Assembly: GCF_014397005.1 (NCBI RefSeq)
Contig: NZ_JACGWS010000007.1
Location: 62,001-126,000, forward strand
DNA: 64,000 nt
Direction of reading: 5' to 3'
Origin: Kordia aestuariivivens
GTDB lineage: Bacteria > Bacteroidota > Bacteroidia > Flavobacteriales > Flavobacteriaceae
In this document: piece after piece, positions 53,708-61,455 of the stretch
Numbering within the stretch: the first letter of the stretch is position 1
How the letters are laid out: every line of letters starts with the position of its first letter
Made by a program: the position numbers and the translations under genes
The notes under the pieces: model-generated
Seen by the model: only the letters and a program-made list of their open reading frames with translations
Database searches by the model: none
Told to the model about the DNA's origin: nothing

Positions 53708-53958
53708 GTCTGTTTTTTTAAATTGGTTAAAAAGTGAATGACTTTTTGTTCGGGCATTTCACAAGGTTTTAGGAGTTCGCCTTTACTTGTAATATAATAA
53801 TTTAAACTTATAAAATCATTTCCACCTAGTTCTTCGGCGAAGATTTTATAGCTATTTCCATGATTGAATTCACTCTTTGTGACTCCATATTTTTTGTTAT
53901 GATAATGGACTTCGGAATATCCAAGTGGTAATTGCTCAATGTATTTTATAAGTATCAT
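53704..53958 (-). CDS. Small protein of unknown function in the glutaredoxin operon
   Basis: An 84-residue protein with no signal or membrane part. The middle reads EVHYHNKKYGVTKSEF and GNDFISLNYYITSKGEL, suggesting an alpha/beta fold. The start at ATG 53958 makes an ATGA overlap with the glutaredoxin-like stop, and its own stop overlaps the next ATG the same way; an upstream in-frame ATG at 53979 is less likely. Function unknown, but fixed coupling to a thiol protein hints at a redox or metal task. Confidence 0.65.
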   Translation of the reverse strand: MILIKYIEQLPLGYSEVHYHNKKYGVTKSEFNHGNSYKIFAEELGGNDFISLNYYITSKGELLKPCEMPEQKVIHFLTNLKKQT

Positions 53959-54212
53959 ATCATTAATTTTTTTAACCATTTTTCGAGTTCTTCTGTACGT
54001 GGATTTCTAAGTTTTTTATCGCCAATGGTAATCGTAGGAAAGTTTAGTTTTCTATTTTCATATAGATTTCGCAACGCTTCCGCATGCGCTTCATTTTCAT
54101 TAACATCTAAAAATTGATATGGAAATTCTGTGTCATTCAAAACATCTATATAGTAATTTGTTTTGTGACAGGCTGCGGTTCCGAATAGTTTTATTTTAGG
54201 AATTGTTTTCAC
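53955..54212 (-). CDS. Glutaredoxin-like protein with a single active-site Cys
   Basis: An 85-residue thioredoxin-fold protein. The active site reads FGTAAC-H-K-T near 10-18, a C15-x-x-T18 form that keeps only the first Cys of the usual CxxC. FPTITIGDKKLRNP near 59-72 is the cis-Pro and glutathione-binding part. Monothiol members handle glutathionylated or Fe-S-linked substrates. It heads the three-gene ATGA-coupled operon. Confidence 0.72.
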   Translation of the reverse strand: MKTIPKIKLFGTAACHKTNYYIDVLNDTEFPYQFLDVNENEAHAEALRNLYENRKLNFPTITIGDKKLRNPRTEELEKWLKKLMI

Positions 54213-54371
54213 ACTTTTTTAAGTCGTTTTTTTGTTATAAACTTACAATTGTATGTTTAACAAAACCTTATGAAAGGTTTCGTAAAATATATGACTAAAC
54301 TATACGTTTTACTGTTCTTTTGTCAAGATTGATGAAAGTTTAGTATTTTTACTTAAATTAAAAAAACCTTT

Positions 54372-55616
54372 ATGGATACGCTTATTGTTGAAGCTGAAAA
54401 TTTTGTTGTTGATTATTTGAATAAGAATTTAGACAGCAAATTTGTTTATCATAATTTATCACATACCAAACGTGTTGTTGAAAGTACACAAGAAATTATT
54501 GAAGCCTTAGCGATTACTGATCCCGAAGCAACACAATTATTGCTTGCAGCGTGGTTTCATGATACAGGATATACAAAAGGAATTGAAGGTCATGAACATG
54601 ATGGTGCACTAATTGCCACCGATTTCCTAAAACAACAAAACGCTTCCGAAGAAGATATTAATGCGGTTAGTCAATTAATTTTGGCGACTAAAATGGGCTA
54701 TTCGCCCAAAACACTTCTTGAAAAAGTTATTTGCGATGCCGATTGTGCGCATATCGGAAGTAAGAATTTTGAGGATTTAACAGCGTTGTTGCGCAAGGAA
54801 TGGGAACTTACCAAAGATAGAGTCCTTACAGAAAATGAATGGCTCGATGAGAATATTAAATTTTTAACGAGTTCGCACAGTTTTCATACTACATATGCTG
54901 CAAAAAATTGGCAAAAACGCAAAGGGAAAAATTTATCAAAACTATTAAAAACAAAAAGTAAATCTTCTTTTGAGCGATCGAAATTAAAACATAAAAAAGC
55001 TGAGTTAAGTTTTAAGAAGAATAAAGTTGAATTGCCCGAACGTGGAATTGAAACCATGTTTCGTGTCGCATTACGAAATCACATCACGTTAAGTGATATT
55101 GCTGACACAAAAGCAAACATATTATTATCGGTAAATGCCATTATTATATCTTTAGTACTTTCTAACTTGGTTTCTAAACTTGATAATCCTTCAAATGATT
55201 ATTTAATTTACCCAACAATTATTTTTGCAGTTTTCACCGTAGCATCAATTGTACTTTCTATTTTGGCTACGCGACCTAATGTGACACAAGGAAAGTTTAG
55301 CAAAGAAGATGTTGCCAATAAGAAAGTGAATTTGTTATTTTTTGGAAATTTTCATCAGATGAAATTGGATGAATTTGAATGGGGAATGGGAGAAATGATG
55401 AAAGATCGCGATTATTTATACGGCTCACTTACCAAAGATTTATACTTTTTAGGATTGGTCTTGAATAGAAAATATAGCATATTGCGAACTACATATACCG
55501 TATTTATGATCGGAATTGTAATTAGTGTCCTTTCTTTTATTATTGCCTTTTACACAAGAGATCCAGAAGTTGGTAGAAAGACACATGAGGCTACAACAGC
55601 TTTTTTACTGCATTAA
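54372..55616 (+). CDS. HD-domain protein with Pycsar-effector-like membrane tail (DUF5706)
   Basis: A 414-residue protein. The N-terminal HD phosphohydrolase domain (about 1-200) has H31, the HD pair H63-D64 in WFHDTGY, a GHEHDG segment near 73-78 and CDAD near 118-121. A basic linker (200-220) leads to a DUF5706-type region with three membrane segments near 248-268, 276-298 and 383-405, the part found in Pycsar effectors. No nucleotide cyclase is adjacent, so this may be a housekeeping signal-turnover protein. Confidence 0.75.
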   Translation: MDTLIVEAENFVVDYLNKNLDSKFVYHNLSHTKRVVESTQEIIEALAITDPEATQLLLAAWFHDTGYTKGIEGHEHDGALIATDFLKQQNASEEDINAVSQLILATKMGYSPKTLLEKVICDADCAHIGSKNFEDLTALLRKEWELTKDRVLTENEWLDENIKFLTSSHSFHTTYAAKNWQKRKGKNLSKLLKTKSKSSFERSKLKHKKAELSFKKNKVELPERGIETMFRVALRNHITLSDIADTKANILLSVNAIIISLVLSNLVSKLDNPSNDYLIYPTIIFAVFTVASIVLSILATRPNVTQGKFSKEDVANKKVNLLFFGNFHQMKLDEFEWGMGEMMKDRDYLYGSLTKDLYFLGLVLNRKYSILRTTYTVFMIGIVISVLSFIIAFYTRDPEVGRKTHEATTAFLLH

Positions 55617-55647
55617 AAAGCAGGAAGAACTCTATTTGAGTTCTTCC
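55617..55647 (-). terminator. Terminator hairpin overlapping the GAF gene stop
   Basis: GGAAGAACTC at 55623-55632 pairs perfectly with GAGTTCTTCC at 55638-55647 over loop TATTT. On the minus strand it ends in TGCTTTTTAA. The last codons and the stop of the GAF gene lie inside the hairpin. Confidence 0.65.
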
Positions 55648-58004
55648 ATTAATTCATCTATTGTTATGGATGATTTTTCGTTGAAATCATCTTTATATAG
55701 TACTTCTACACGAAGTGCTCGTAAACCTGAAACACCTTGTAAGTCTTCCAATTCCAGCTTTTCTAGCTTTCCAAAATAGTTTTTGGATTGCATATATTTG
55801 ATATATTTTACATACTCACGTGCATCTTTGTCTTGTGAATATACAATGGCAATTTTCCCCGGAATCGTCAATCGGTCATTAGTTCCTTTAATGTTGGCTT
55901 TGTCAATACGTTTTTTAATGATTTCGTATCGAATGTTATATGCGCCATCTACATCAAATTGTTTTTCATCCATTCGGAATTTGATCGCTAACGGACTGCT
56001 ATGCACCAAAATCAATGAAGCAACTTCTAAATCGTGCTCCATTTTCTTTCTAGCCTGATGCGCCACTTGTTCCATTTCGTACATATTCTGCAATTGCCAC
56101 AAACGCAAATTGAATAAGTACAAATCGTTGAAGGTTTTATTTTTCACCAACGATTGTCCAATGTACATGTTGTACTCTACACCATCTGTTTTGTATCGCT
56201 CAAAATAATGCGGAAACATTTCTTGTGCTTCTTCTTGTTTTTTATCGAGGTAATTTGCTAATTTTTTATTCAGAATATTTACGCTGTCTTCATACGCTTT
56301 TCGCTTGTCATACACTACTTGTAGTTCATCATCTAAGCTGTCAATGTATGTCTTTACAACTGCAGCGATTTCTTCGTCCGAATTTTTTAAATGATTGAAT
56401 ACTGGATAAATATCTTTTTTCAAGAATTGTAAAATGCCTAATTCGTCACCTGCATTTAATCCTTCTTTTGTATGATTCAAATACTCAGCAATTCTGAAAA
56501 TCAATTCTTCATATATTGGCAATTCAACTTTTTTAAGCGCAGCTTCTAAAACATGTATTGCTAATTCTAATTGTGTTGTTAAATCCTCTTTAATCGCTTC
56601 ATTTCGCGCCAGAGAAGAACCTTTAATATCACTTTGTCCAAATAGTGGATATACATTTTCAAATACAATATCATCAATCATCGGATCTTCTACATGTTCC
56701 GCTAATTTGTTTTGATAATCTTCGGCAGCATCATAAAAACGCCACTTTACCGCAGGATGAATGGAAGTATATTGTTCTTGAATTGTAGCTTCTAATATAT
56801 TTTGATAATCTTCAGAAGCACGCGAAACCGCCGCTTCAAATACTGGAATGATATCTTTTAATTTTTGTTGATTTACCGAGTTGAGATCATACGCTCTTGG
56901 AGACGCAATTTCCAACACGGCTAAGTCTCTACCTTTAGATGCTTTTATAGGAATTAAGATAATACTCTGAATTCCTTGTACTTTCAATCGTTTATAAAAT
57001 CCGTTTTCACCCGCATGCGATTTGTATTTTTCAACATCAGAAATTGCCATTTCTTTGTGATCTTTAAAGATATTTTTCATGATTCCTTCGCAAAAGAATT
57101 CGGAACATGCTATTTCTTTTTCATCTTTGAAAATTAGGCTTTCAGACTTTTTTATGTGACTTATATAAGTGCCATTTTCAGGAGTTCCATACATGGAAAA
57201 TCCTAATTTTAAATCTTTTATGTTGAAAAATTCACTTAAGTTTTGACGAATATCTGAAAGAAGATTGTCATCACTTCGCAACAAGTTTTCTCGCAAAGAA
57301 GAAAGCGTTTCGTCAAAAGTAACATCAAATAGATTCATAATTCCAAAGCCTTTGAAAATGTAACTTTCTAACGGAAATTTTTCTTTCCAAATTTCGATGT
57401 TTTCATAGTTATCTAGCAATAGTTTTACATCTTCATCGGTAATCTTAGGCGCATTTTCGGTTGGGACAATCTGGCAAAAATCGCCATTAAACGCAACTCT
57501 GTAGTGCTTGGTAATACCTGAATTTTCATCGGGAATATCAAAGAAGAAAGGTCTTTTTAAATCGATTGTATATCCATAACATACATTCAAAATCATGACG
57601 CACGCATGTAAATACAGTTCTTTTTCGGCTAAATTTCTAGCGGTAAAGCAGTATTCATGCTCTGCATTTTCAAGTATTTTTTTGAGTCGATTCGAATATT
57701 TAAAGGATTGAAAAGAAAATGGTACCGTTGCTACTTTGATTTCATTATCCGAAAGAATTTCTGGAAACAAAGCATCTAAAAGCAGATCGATTTGTTCTTT
57801 ATATTCTTCTAATTTTGACAGCTCTGTAAATCCTGAACGCAACTCCGGATACGTGTCTAAGTATGTGGTAATTTCTTTTGCAGATTTGTGATATGGATGA
57901 GTTTCATCTTCCACATATTTATCGTAGAATGACATTACTTGCTCAAAACTGATCACAAGCTGTAACGGCAAACTTAAATTATTATTTTCGTTTTTGTTTT
58001 CCAT
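55632..58004 (-). CDS. Large GAF-domain protein of unknown function
   Basis: A 790-residue soluble protein. A GAF-like domain is suggested near 285-400, with YKRLKVQGIQSIILIPIKAS and DLAVLEIASPRAYDLN. The rest is mostly helical, including a DDELQVVYDKRKAYEDS-type stretch near 570. No kinase, cyclase or DNA-binding domain is seen. Proteins of this form are found across Flavobacteriia. A TATCTTTG box lies 20 bp upstream. Confidence 0.68.
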   Translation of the reverse strand: MENKNENNNLSLPLQLVISFEQVMSFYDKYVEDETHPYHKSAKEITTYLDTYPELRSGFTELSKLEEYKEQIDLLLDALFPEILSDNEIKVATVPFSFQSFKYSNRLKKILENAEHEYCFTARNLAEKELYLHACVMILNVCYGYTIDLKRPFFFDIPDENSGITKHYRVAFNGDFCQIVPTENAPKITDEDVKLLLDNYENIEIWKEKFPLESYIFKGFGIMNLFDVTFDETLSSLRENLLRSDDNLLSDIRQNLSEFFNIKDLKLGFSMYGTPENGTYISHIKKSESLIFKDEKEIACSEFFCEGIMKNIFKDHKEMAISDVEKYKSHAGENGFYKRLKVQGIQSIILIPIKASKGRDLAVLEIASPRAYDLNSVNQQKLKDIIPVFEAAVSRASEDYQNILEATIQEQYTSIHPAVKWRFYDAAEDYQNKLAEHVEDPMIDDIVFENVYPLFGQSDIKGSSLARNEAIKEDLTTQLELAIHVLEAALKKVELPIYEELIFRIAEYLNHTKEGLNAGDELGILQFLKKDIYPVFNHLKNSDEEIAAVVKTYIDSLDDELQVVYDKRKAYEDSVNILNKKLANYLDKKQEEAQEMFPHYFERYKTDGVEYNMYIGQSLVKNKTFNDLYLFNLRLWQLQNMYEMEQVAHQARKKMEHDLEVASLILVHSSPLAIKFRMDEKQFDVDGAYNIRYEIIKKRIDKANIKGTNDRLTIPGKIAIVYSQDKDAREYVKYIKYMQSKNYFGKLEKLELEDLQGVSGLRALRVEVLYKDDFNEKSSITIDELMEELK

Positions 58005-58024
58005 AACTGAAACAGTTTAGTCTA

Positions 58025-58032
58025 CAAAGATA
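58025..58032 (-). promoter_or_regulatory. TAnnTTTG-type -7 box for the GAF gene
   Basis: The minus strand reads TATCTTTG, 20 bp before the ATG at 58004, a match to the Bacteroidota -7 consensus. Confidence 0.45.
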
Positions 58033-58132
58033 ATGAATCTTACATTATGTGGTTATTGTTTTGACTTCTTAGACTTTTTTAGACTTGCTTAGATTGTTGA
58101 ATTTATCAGATTTTTCCTTGACACGCGTCACA

Positions 58133-58176
58133 CTGAACCGAATGCTGTACTTCGACAAACTAAGCATTCGGTTCAG
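58133..58176. repeat. Dispersed hairpin with 14-bp stem, CTGAACCGAATGCT family
   Basis: CTGAACCGAATGCT at 58133-58146 pairs perfectly with 58163-58176 over a loop containing TTCGACAAAC. Flanks are GTCACA and CATG. The loop word resembles the TTCGACAAGCTCAG element common between genes in many Bacteroidota. Confidence 0.65.
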
Positions 58177-58204
58177 CATGCCGAAAAAATTTAATCTTCT
58201 TCAT

Positions 58205-58282
58205 GAATTGTACTTACTACTCACATGAAAATGACTTATCCTATATTCAAGAGTCTTTTACAGATAATTTTACGAATATTAG
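58205..58282 (-). pseudogene. Degenerate duplicate of the start of the 58288-58701 gene
   Basis: Bases 58211 onward match 58625 onward with four mismatches in about 41 bases, at a constant offset of 414 bp, which is the length of the adjacent gene. The matching part is the N-terminal coding segment (ISHFHGSSKY region). Here it has stops and a frame shift. It looks like the left-over of a tandem duplication. Confidence 0.6.
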
Positions 58283-58287
58283 AGTAC

Positions 58288-58701
58288 TTATTTTGGAGAT
58301 CGCGTAACACGAATTGATACTTCTAAGTTATCTAAAAAGTATTGACGTATTTCTGCTATTTCTTCCGATGTTAACGAATCTGCATAGGTAATGACTTTAC
58401 CTTCCATTTTAAATAAAAGATTCAGTTCTGGGCATGTTTTGAAAAAGGTTTTAAAATTTTCATAGAAAAAATCCTTAACTGTGATTTCATAATCGTGTTC
58501 TTCTTCCATTGCTAAATGGACAAGGTCTTTATGCCACATTAGTATATCTCTAACTAATAATTTAATGATTGGTGTTCCTATTTCTGTTTCTCCTAAAGCT
58601 TCATTAGTTTTGGCAAATAAATGGTACTTACTACTCCCATGAAAATGGCTTATTCTATGTTCAATAAACTCGTCTAGTAATAATTTTATAATTGGTTTCA
58701 T
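58288..58701 (-). CDS. Small soluble protein, possible immunity partner
   Basis: A 137-residue acidic, helical protein without signal or membrane segment. It starts 3 nt after the stop of the truncated HExxH gene on the same strand. That order, and the degraded second copy right behind it, resemble an immunity gene following a polymorphic toxin. I do not recognise the family, so immunity is only inference from position. Confidence 0.5.
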   Translation of the reverse strand: MKPIIKLLLDEFIEHRISHFHGSSKYHLFAKTNEALGETEIGTPIIKLLVRDILMWHKDLVHLAMEEEHDYEITVKDFFYENFKTFFKTCPELNLLFKMEGKVITYADSLTSEEIAEIRQYFLDNLEVSIRVTRSPK

Positions 58702-58704
58702 TCT

Positions 58705-59013
58705 TTATATTTTTTTATAATTATTTTTTACAAATTTTGATATTTCATTTAAATATCTAAAATCTAATTTAAAACCCATTTCTATCTGAAATTGTCTTTG
58801 ATAAAAATAAGCTCTTTTTTCCTTAGAATGTATATTTCCAAATTTTAAAACTTGTTCTTTAAAATCTAAACTTGCCTCCACTATAGACTCTAAAGCATGT
58901 GTTCCTTCATGGATTATTAACCCTAAAAATTCTTCTAATTTATTATCAGCAGCTGTTGTTTTTCTAAAATACATAACTCCTCCTCTCTCAATGGACAAAG
59001 CTAATAAGATCAT
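58705..59013 (-). pseudogene. 5'-truncated HExxH metallopeptidase-like (toxin-end-like) fragment
   Basis: A 102-codon frame. Its centre has LIIHEGTHALE near residues 32-42, a HExxH zinc site with a following Glu, and a Lys/Phe-rich helical tail. Text like ERGGVMYFRK before it resembles the linker ahead of a toxin domain at the end of a larger protein, so the N-terminal part seems lost. An in-frame stop precedes ATG 59013 by 12 nt. ATG 58974, with GGAGG just upstream, could start a small protein. It abuts another truncated gene. Confidence 0.55.
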
Positions 59014-59417
59014 ATAATAAAGTTAATCTAACTCCTGAGGAACGTATTCTTAACGAATATGAACAAGAGTTCTATGCAAATTTTGAAATTGTAGATGAAG
59101 ACGCTGATATAAAACCCTGTGAATTAAAAAAACAAATAATTTTTCACAACTATTTTGTCGATGTAATAAAGTTACTTAAAGTCAACGAAGAAGTAAATGA
59201 AGAATTGATTAAAGAAGCAGAATTAATTAAAAGCGAAATACCTAATATGACCAAGAAGGTTACTGTTAGGAGAATTAGTGGCTTTTTTGCTAATGTTAGA
59301 AAAAAGAGTTTGCCTTTATTGAAACAAATCTTAGAGCTAGGAAAAAAAGAAGTTTTCAAAAAAGGAATAAATTTTCTACTTGATGGCATGAGCGATTTGA
59401 TTACCATGATTGGATAA
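58977..59417 (+). pseudogene. 5'-truncated gene fragment, divergent from the HExxH fragment
   Basis: The plus frame is open from 58977 and reads coding-like sequence from about 59001 (IRSYNKVNLTPEERIL, then EYEQEFYANFEIVDEDAD) to a stop at 59417, but has no ATG, GTG or TTG start before 59205. The C-terminal part is Lys-rich and helical. It overlaps the start of the minus-strand HExxH fragment, so both genes seem to have lost their 5' ends at one junction near 58990. A short gene from ATG 59205 cannot be ruled out. Confidence 0.5.
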
Positions 59418-59431
59418 ATCAAAAACAACTA

Positions 59432-59767
59432 TCAACTCTCCGGCGCCAACTCAACTTCCAAACCATCCATTTCTGGTGTCATTTGAATTTGACAACCCAA
59501 ACGGCTGTTATCTTCTACATAGAACGCCTCTGCAAGCATCATATCTTCGTCTACGCTCATTTCTGGCAGTTCATGATCAGACTTCACATAACATTGACAC
59601 GAAGCGCACATTGCCATTCCGCCACAAATTCCAATAGTTCCTTCGGGTGCTAATTCGTACGAACGCACAATTTCCATGAGATTCATTGCCATGTCTGTTG
59701 GCGCTTGTACTTCATGCAAAACGCCTTCTCGGTCTGTTATTTTTAGTGTGATGTCTACTTGTGACAT
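59432..59767 (-). CDS. 2Fe-2S ferredoxin (adrenodoxin type)
   Basis: A 111-residue plant/adrenodoxin-type ferredoxin. The cluster ligands are in GICGGMAMCASCQCYV near 44-60 (C-x5-C-x2-C) and a fourth Cys in LGCQIQM near 94. I choose ATG 59767 (MSQVDITLKI); the longer frame to 59845 runs into a dispersed repeat. A ferredoxin-NADP reductase gene follows upstream on the same strand after about 300 bp of repeat DNA, and the two probably work together. Confidence 0.85.
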   Translation of the reverse strand: MSQVDITLKITDREGVLHEVQAPTDMAMNLMEIVRSYELAPEGTIGICGGMAMCASCQCYVKSDHELPEMSVDEDMMLAEAFYVEDNSRLGCQIQMTPEMDGLEVELAPES

Positions 59768-60072
59768 TTTTGATGTACGATTTTGTGATTTACGATTGTT
59801 GATTTTAAAGCTATTCTCGATACATTTTTTTCCGTTTCTCTTCAAAAATTACTCGAATTGACGTAATTCTGATTTAAAAAGACGTCAGTTCGAGTGATTT
59901 TTTATCATCTTGACGAAGTCAGAAATGATGAAAAATTGTATCGAGAACATGTTACTTTATTACGTCATTACAAACGATAGTGAAATAATCTGTTAATCGA
60001 AAAACAGATTGCCACAAGTTTTTTCTATTTCTGCTTTGCTCAATATAAAGAACTTTCGCAATGACACTATAA
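59768..60072. other. Repeat-filled gap between ferredoxin and its reductase
   Basis: About 305 bp. Most of it is a TCTCGATAC/ACTCGAA inverted repeat (59814-59947). The remainder up to the reductase stop is AT-rich with no gene or terminator that I can see. Confidence 0.6.
59814..59947. repeat. Dispersed long inverted repeat, TCTCGATAC/ACTCGAA family
   Basis: The left arm runs TTCTCGATACA to ACTCGAATTGACG, the right arm GACGTCAGTTCGAGTGATTT to TTGTATCGAGAAC. This is the most regular copy; each arm is about 55 bp. Confidence 0.7.
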
Positions 60073-61128
60073 TTAATTTATTGCTTTTACAACCGCTTTT
60101 GGTGCTTCTTTTCGAGATCCGTCAAAACCATCAATTCCACTAACAGTTGTGTATTTCATTACATATTTTTTGTTTGGAAAGATCCGTTGATACGCACTTT
60201 GACACATTAACGTTGCTTCATGAAATCCGCAAAGAATCAATTTCAATTTCCCTGGATAGGTATTGACATCGCCAATGGCATAAACCCCAGGAATGTTGGT
60301 TTGATAGTCTAATGTATTGTCAACTTTAATTGCGTTTTTCTCAATCTCTAATCCCCAATCTCCAATTGGACCTAGTTTTGGCGCCAATCCGAATAGTGGA
60401 ATGAAATGATCGGTTTCTAAGGTAAAAGATGCTTCTCCTTTTCTAGAAACCTCAACACCTGTAACCTTGCCTTCTCCATGAATTCCTGTGATTTCCGCAG
60501 GCGTAACCATATTGATTTTTCCGAGATTTTTGAGTTCTTGTACTTTTTCAACAGAATCTAATGCGCCACGAAATTCGTTTCTTCTGTGAACTAAGGTTAC
60601 TTCCGAAGCAACATCTGTTAAAAAGATACTCCAATCGAGTGCAGAATCGCCTCCACCTGCAATAACAACTTTTTTATCACGATAAATTTCTGGATCACGA
60701 ATGATATATTCGACTCCATGATCTTCGTAATTTGCTAAGCCCTGAATTGGTGGTTTTCTCGGCTCAAAACTTCCCAATCCGCCAGCAATGGCAACAATTG
60801 GCGCGTGATGTTTTGTTCCTTTATTTGTAGTAACGATGAATGTACCATCGTCTAGTTTTTCAATAGTTTCTGCGCGTTCGCCAAGCGTAAATGTTGGTTC
60901 AAATGGCTCAATTTGCTTCATTAAATTGTCGACCAAATCACCAGCCAATACTTCCGGGTATCCAGGAATATCATAGATTGGCTTTTTAGGATATATTTCA
61001 GAACATTGTCCACCTGGCTGTGGCAATGCATCAATTAGGTGACATTTTAATTTTAATAATCCTGCTTCAAAAACAGTAAACAGTCCAGTTGGACCAGCTC
61101 CAATAATGAGTATATCGGTTTTAATCAT
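60073..61128 (-). CDS. Ferredoxin-NADP reductase, thioredoxin-reductase-like type
   Basis: A 351-residue flavoprotein. FAD loop IIGAGPTGLFTV at 7-18, NADP loop IAGGGDSALDW near 150-160 and a second FAD motif YAIGDVNTYPG near 274-284. There is no CxxC, which separates it from thioredoxin reductase and matches the YumC-type ferredoxin reductases. It moves electrons between NADPH and ferredoxin. The next genes upstream are NifU-like and Mrp. A TATTTTTG box precedes it. Confidence 0.85.
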   Translation of the reverse strand: MIKTDILIIGAGPTGLFTVFEAGLLKLKCHLIDALPQPGGQCSEIYPKKPIYDIPGYPEVLAGDLVDNLMKQIEPFEPTFTLGERAETIEKLDDGTFIVTTNKGTKHHAPIVAIAGGLGSFEPRKPPIQGLANYEDHGVEYIIRDPEIYRDKKVVIAGGGDSALDWSIFLTDVASEVTLVHRRNEFRGALDSVEKVQELKNLGKINMVTPAEITGIHGEGKVTGVEVSRKGEASFTLETDHFIPLFGLAPKLGPIGDWGLEIEKNAIKVDNTLDYQTNIPGVYAIGDVNTYPGKLKLILCGFHEATLMCQSAYQRIFPNKKYVMKYTTVSGIDGFDGSRKEAPKAVVKAIN

Positions 61129-61149
61129 TTTTCTTTCAATAATATATTA

Positions 61150-61157
61150 CAAAAATA
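61150..61157 (-). promoter_or_regulatory. TAnnTTTG-type -7 box for the ferredoxin reductase
   Basis: The minus strand reads TATTTTTG, 21 bp before the ATG at 61128. Confidence 0.4.
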
Positions 61158-61193
61158 ACATGTACAAGAATGTCTTGTTATGACATTTATCAG

Positions 61194-61436
61194 CTAGTCA
61201 ACGCTGATTACTTTTTCTATTTGCGGAACATGTTTTTTTATGGTCATTTCAACACCAGATTTTAATGTCATTTGATTTACACTACATCCGACACAAGCTC
61301 CTTCTAGTTGTACTTTTACCAACGTATCATCATTTTCAATTCCTACGAGTCTAATATCGCCGCCATCACTTTGAAGAAAAGGACGAATTTCATCCAATGC
61401 TTTTTGTACGTTATTTTTTATTTCTTCACTTGTCAT
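61194..61436 (-). CDS. NifU-like C-terminal domain Fe-S scaffold
   Basis: An 80-residue protein that is only the NifU C-terminal domain. VQKALDEIRPFLQSDGGDIRLV near 9-30 and the cluster motif EGACVGCSVNQM near 49-60 (CxxC) are typical of Nfu-type scaffolds, which pass Fe-S clusters to targets. It lies 19 nt after the Mrp-type gene on the same strand, so the two form a cluster-assembly pair. Confidence 0.88.
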   Translation of the reverse strand: MTSEEIKNNVQKALDEIRPFLQSDGGDIRLVGIENDDTLVKVQLEGACVGCSVNQMTLKSGVEMTIKKHVPQIEKVISVD

Positions 61437-61455
61437 CCTGTATCTTGTTTACGTG

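Noticed and set aside
54372-55616. A full Pycsar anti-phage system
   Set aside because: No cyclase gene is adjacent and the protein carries an HD domain instead; only effector-like membrane similarity can be claimed.
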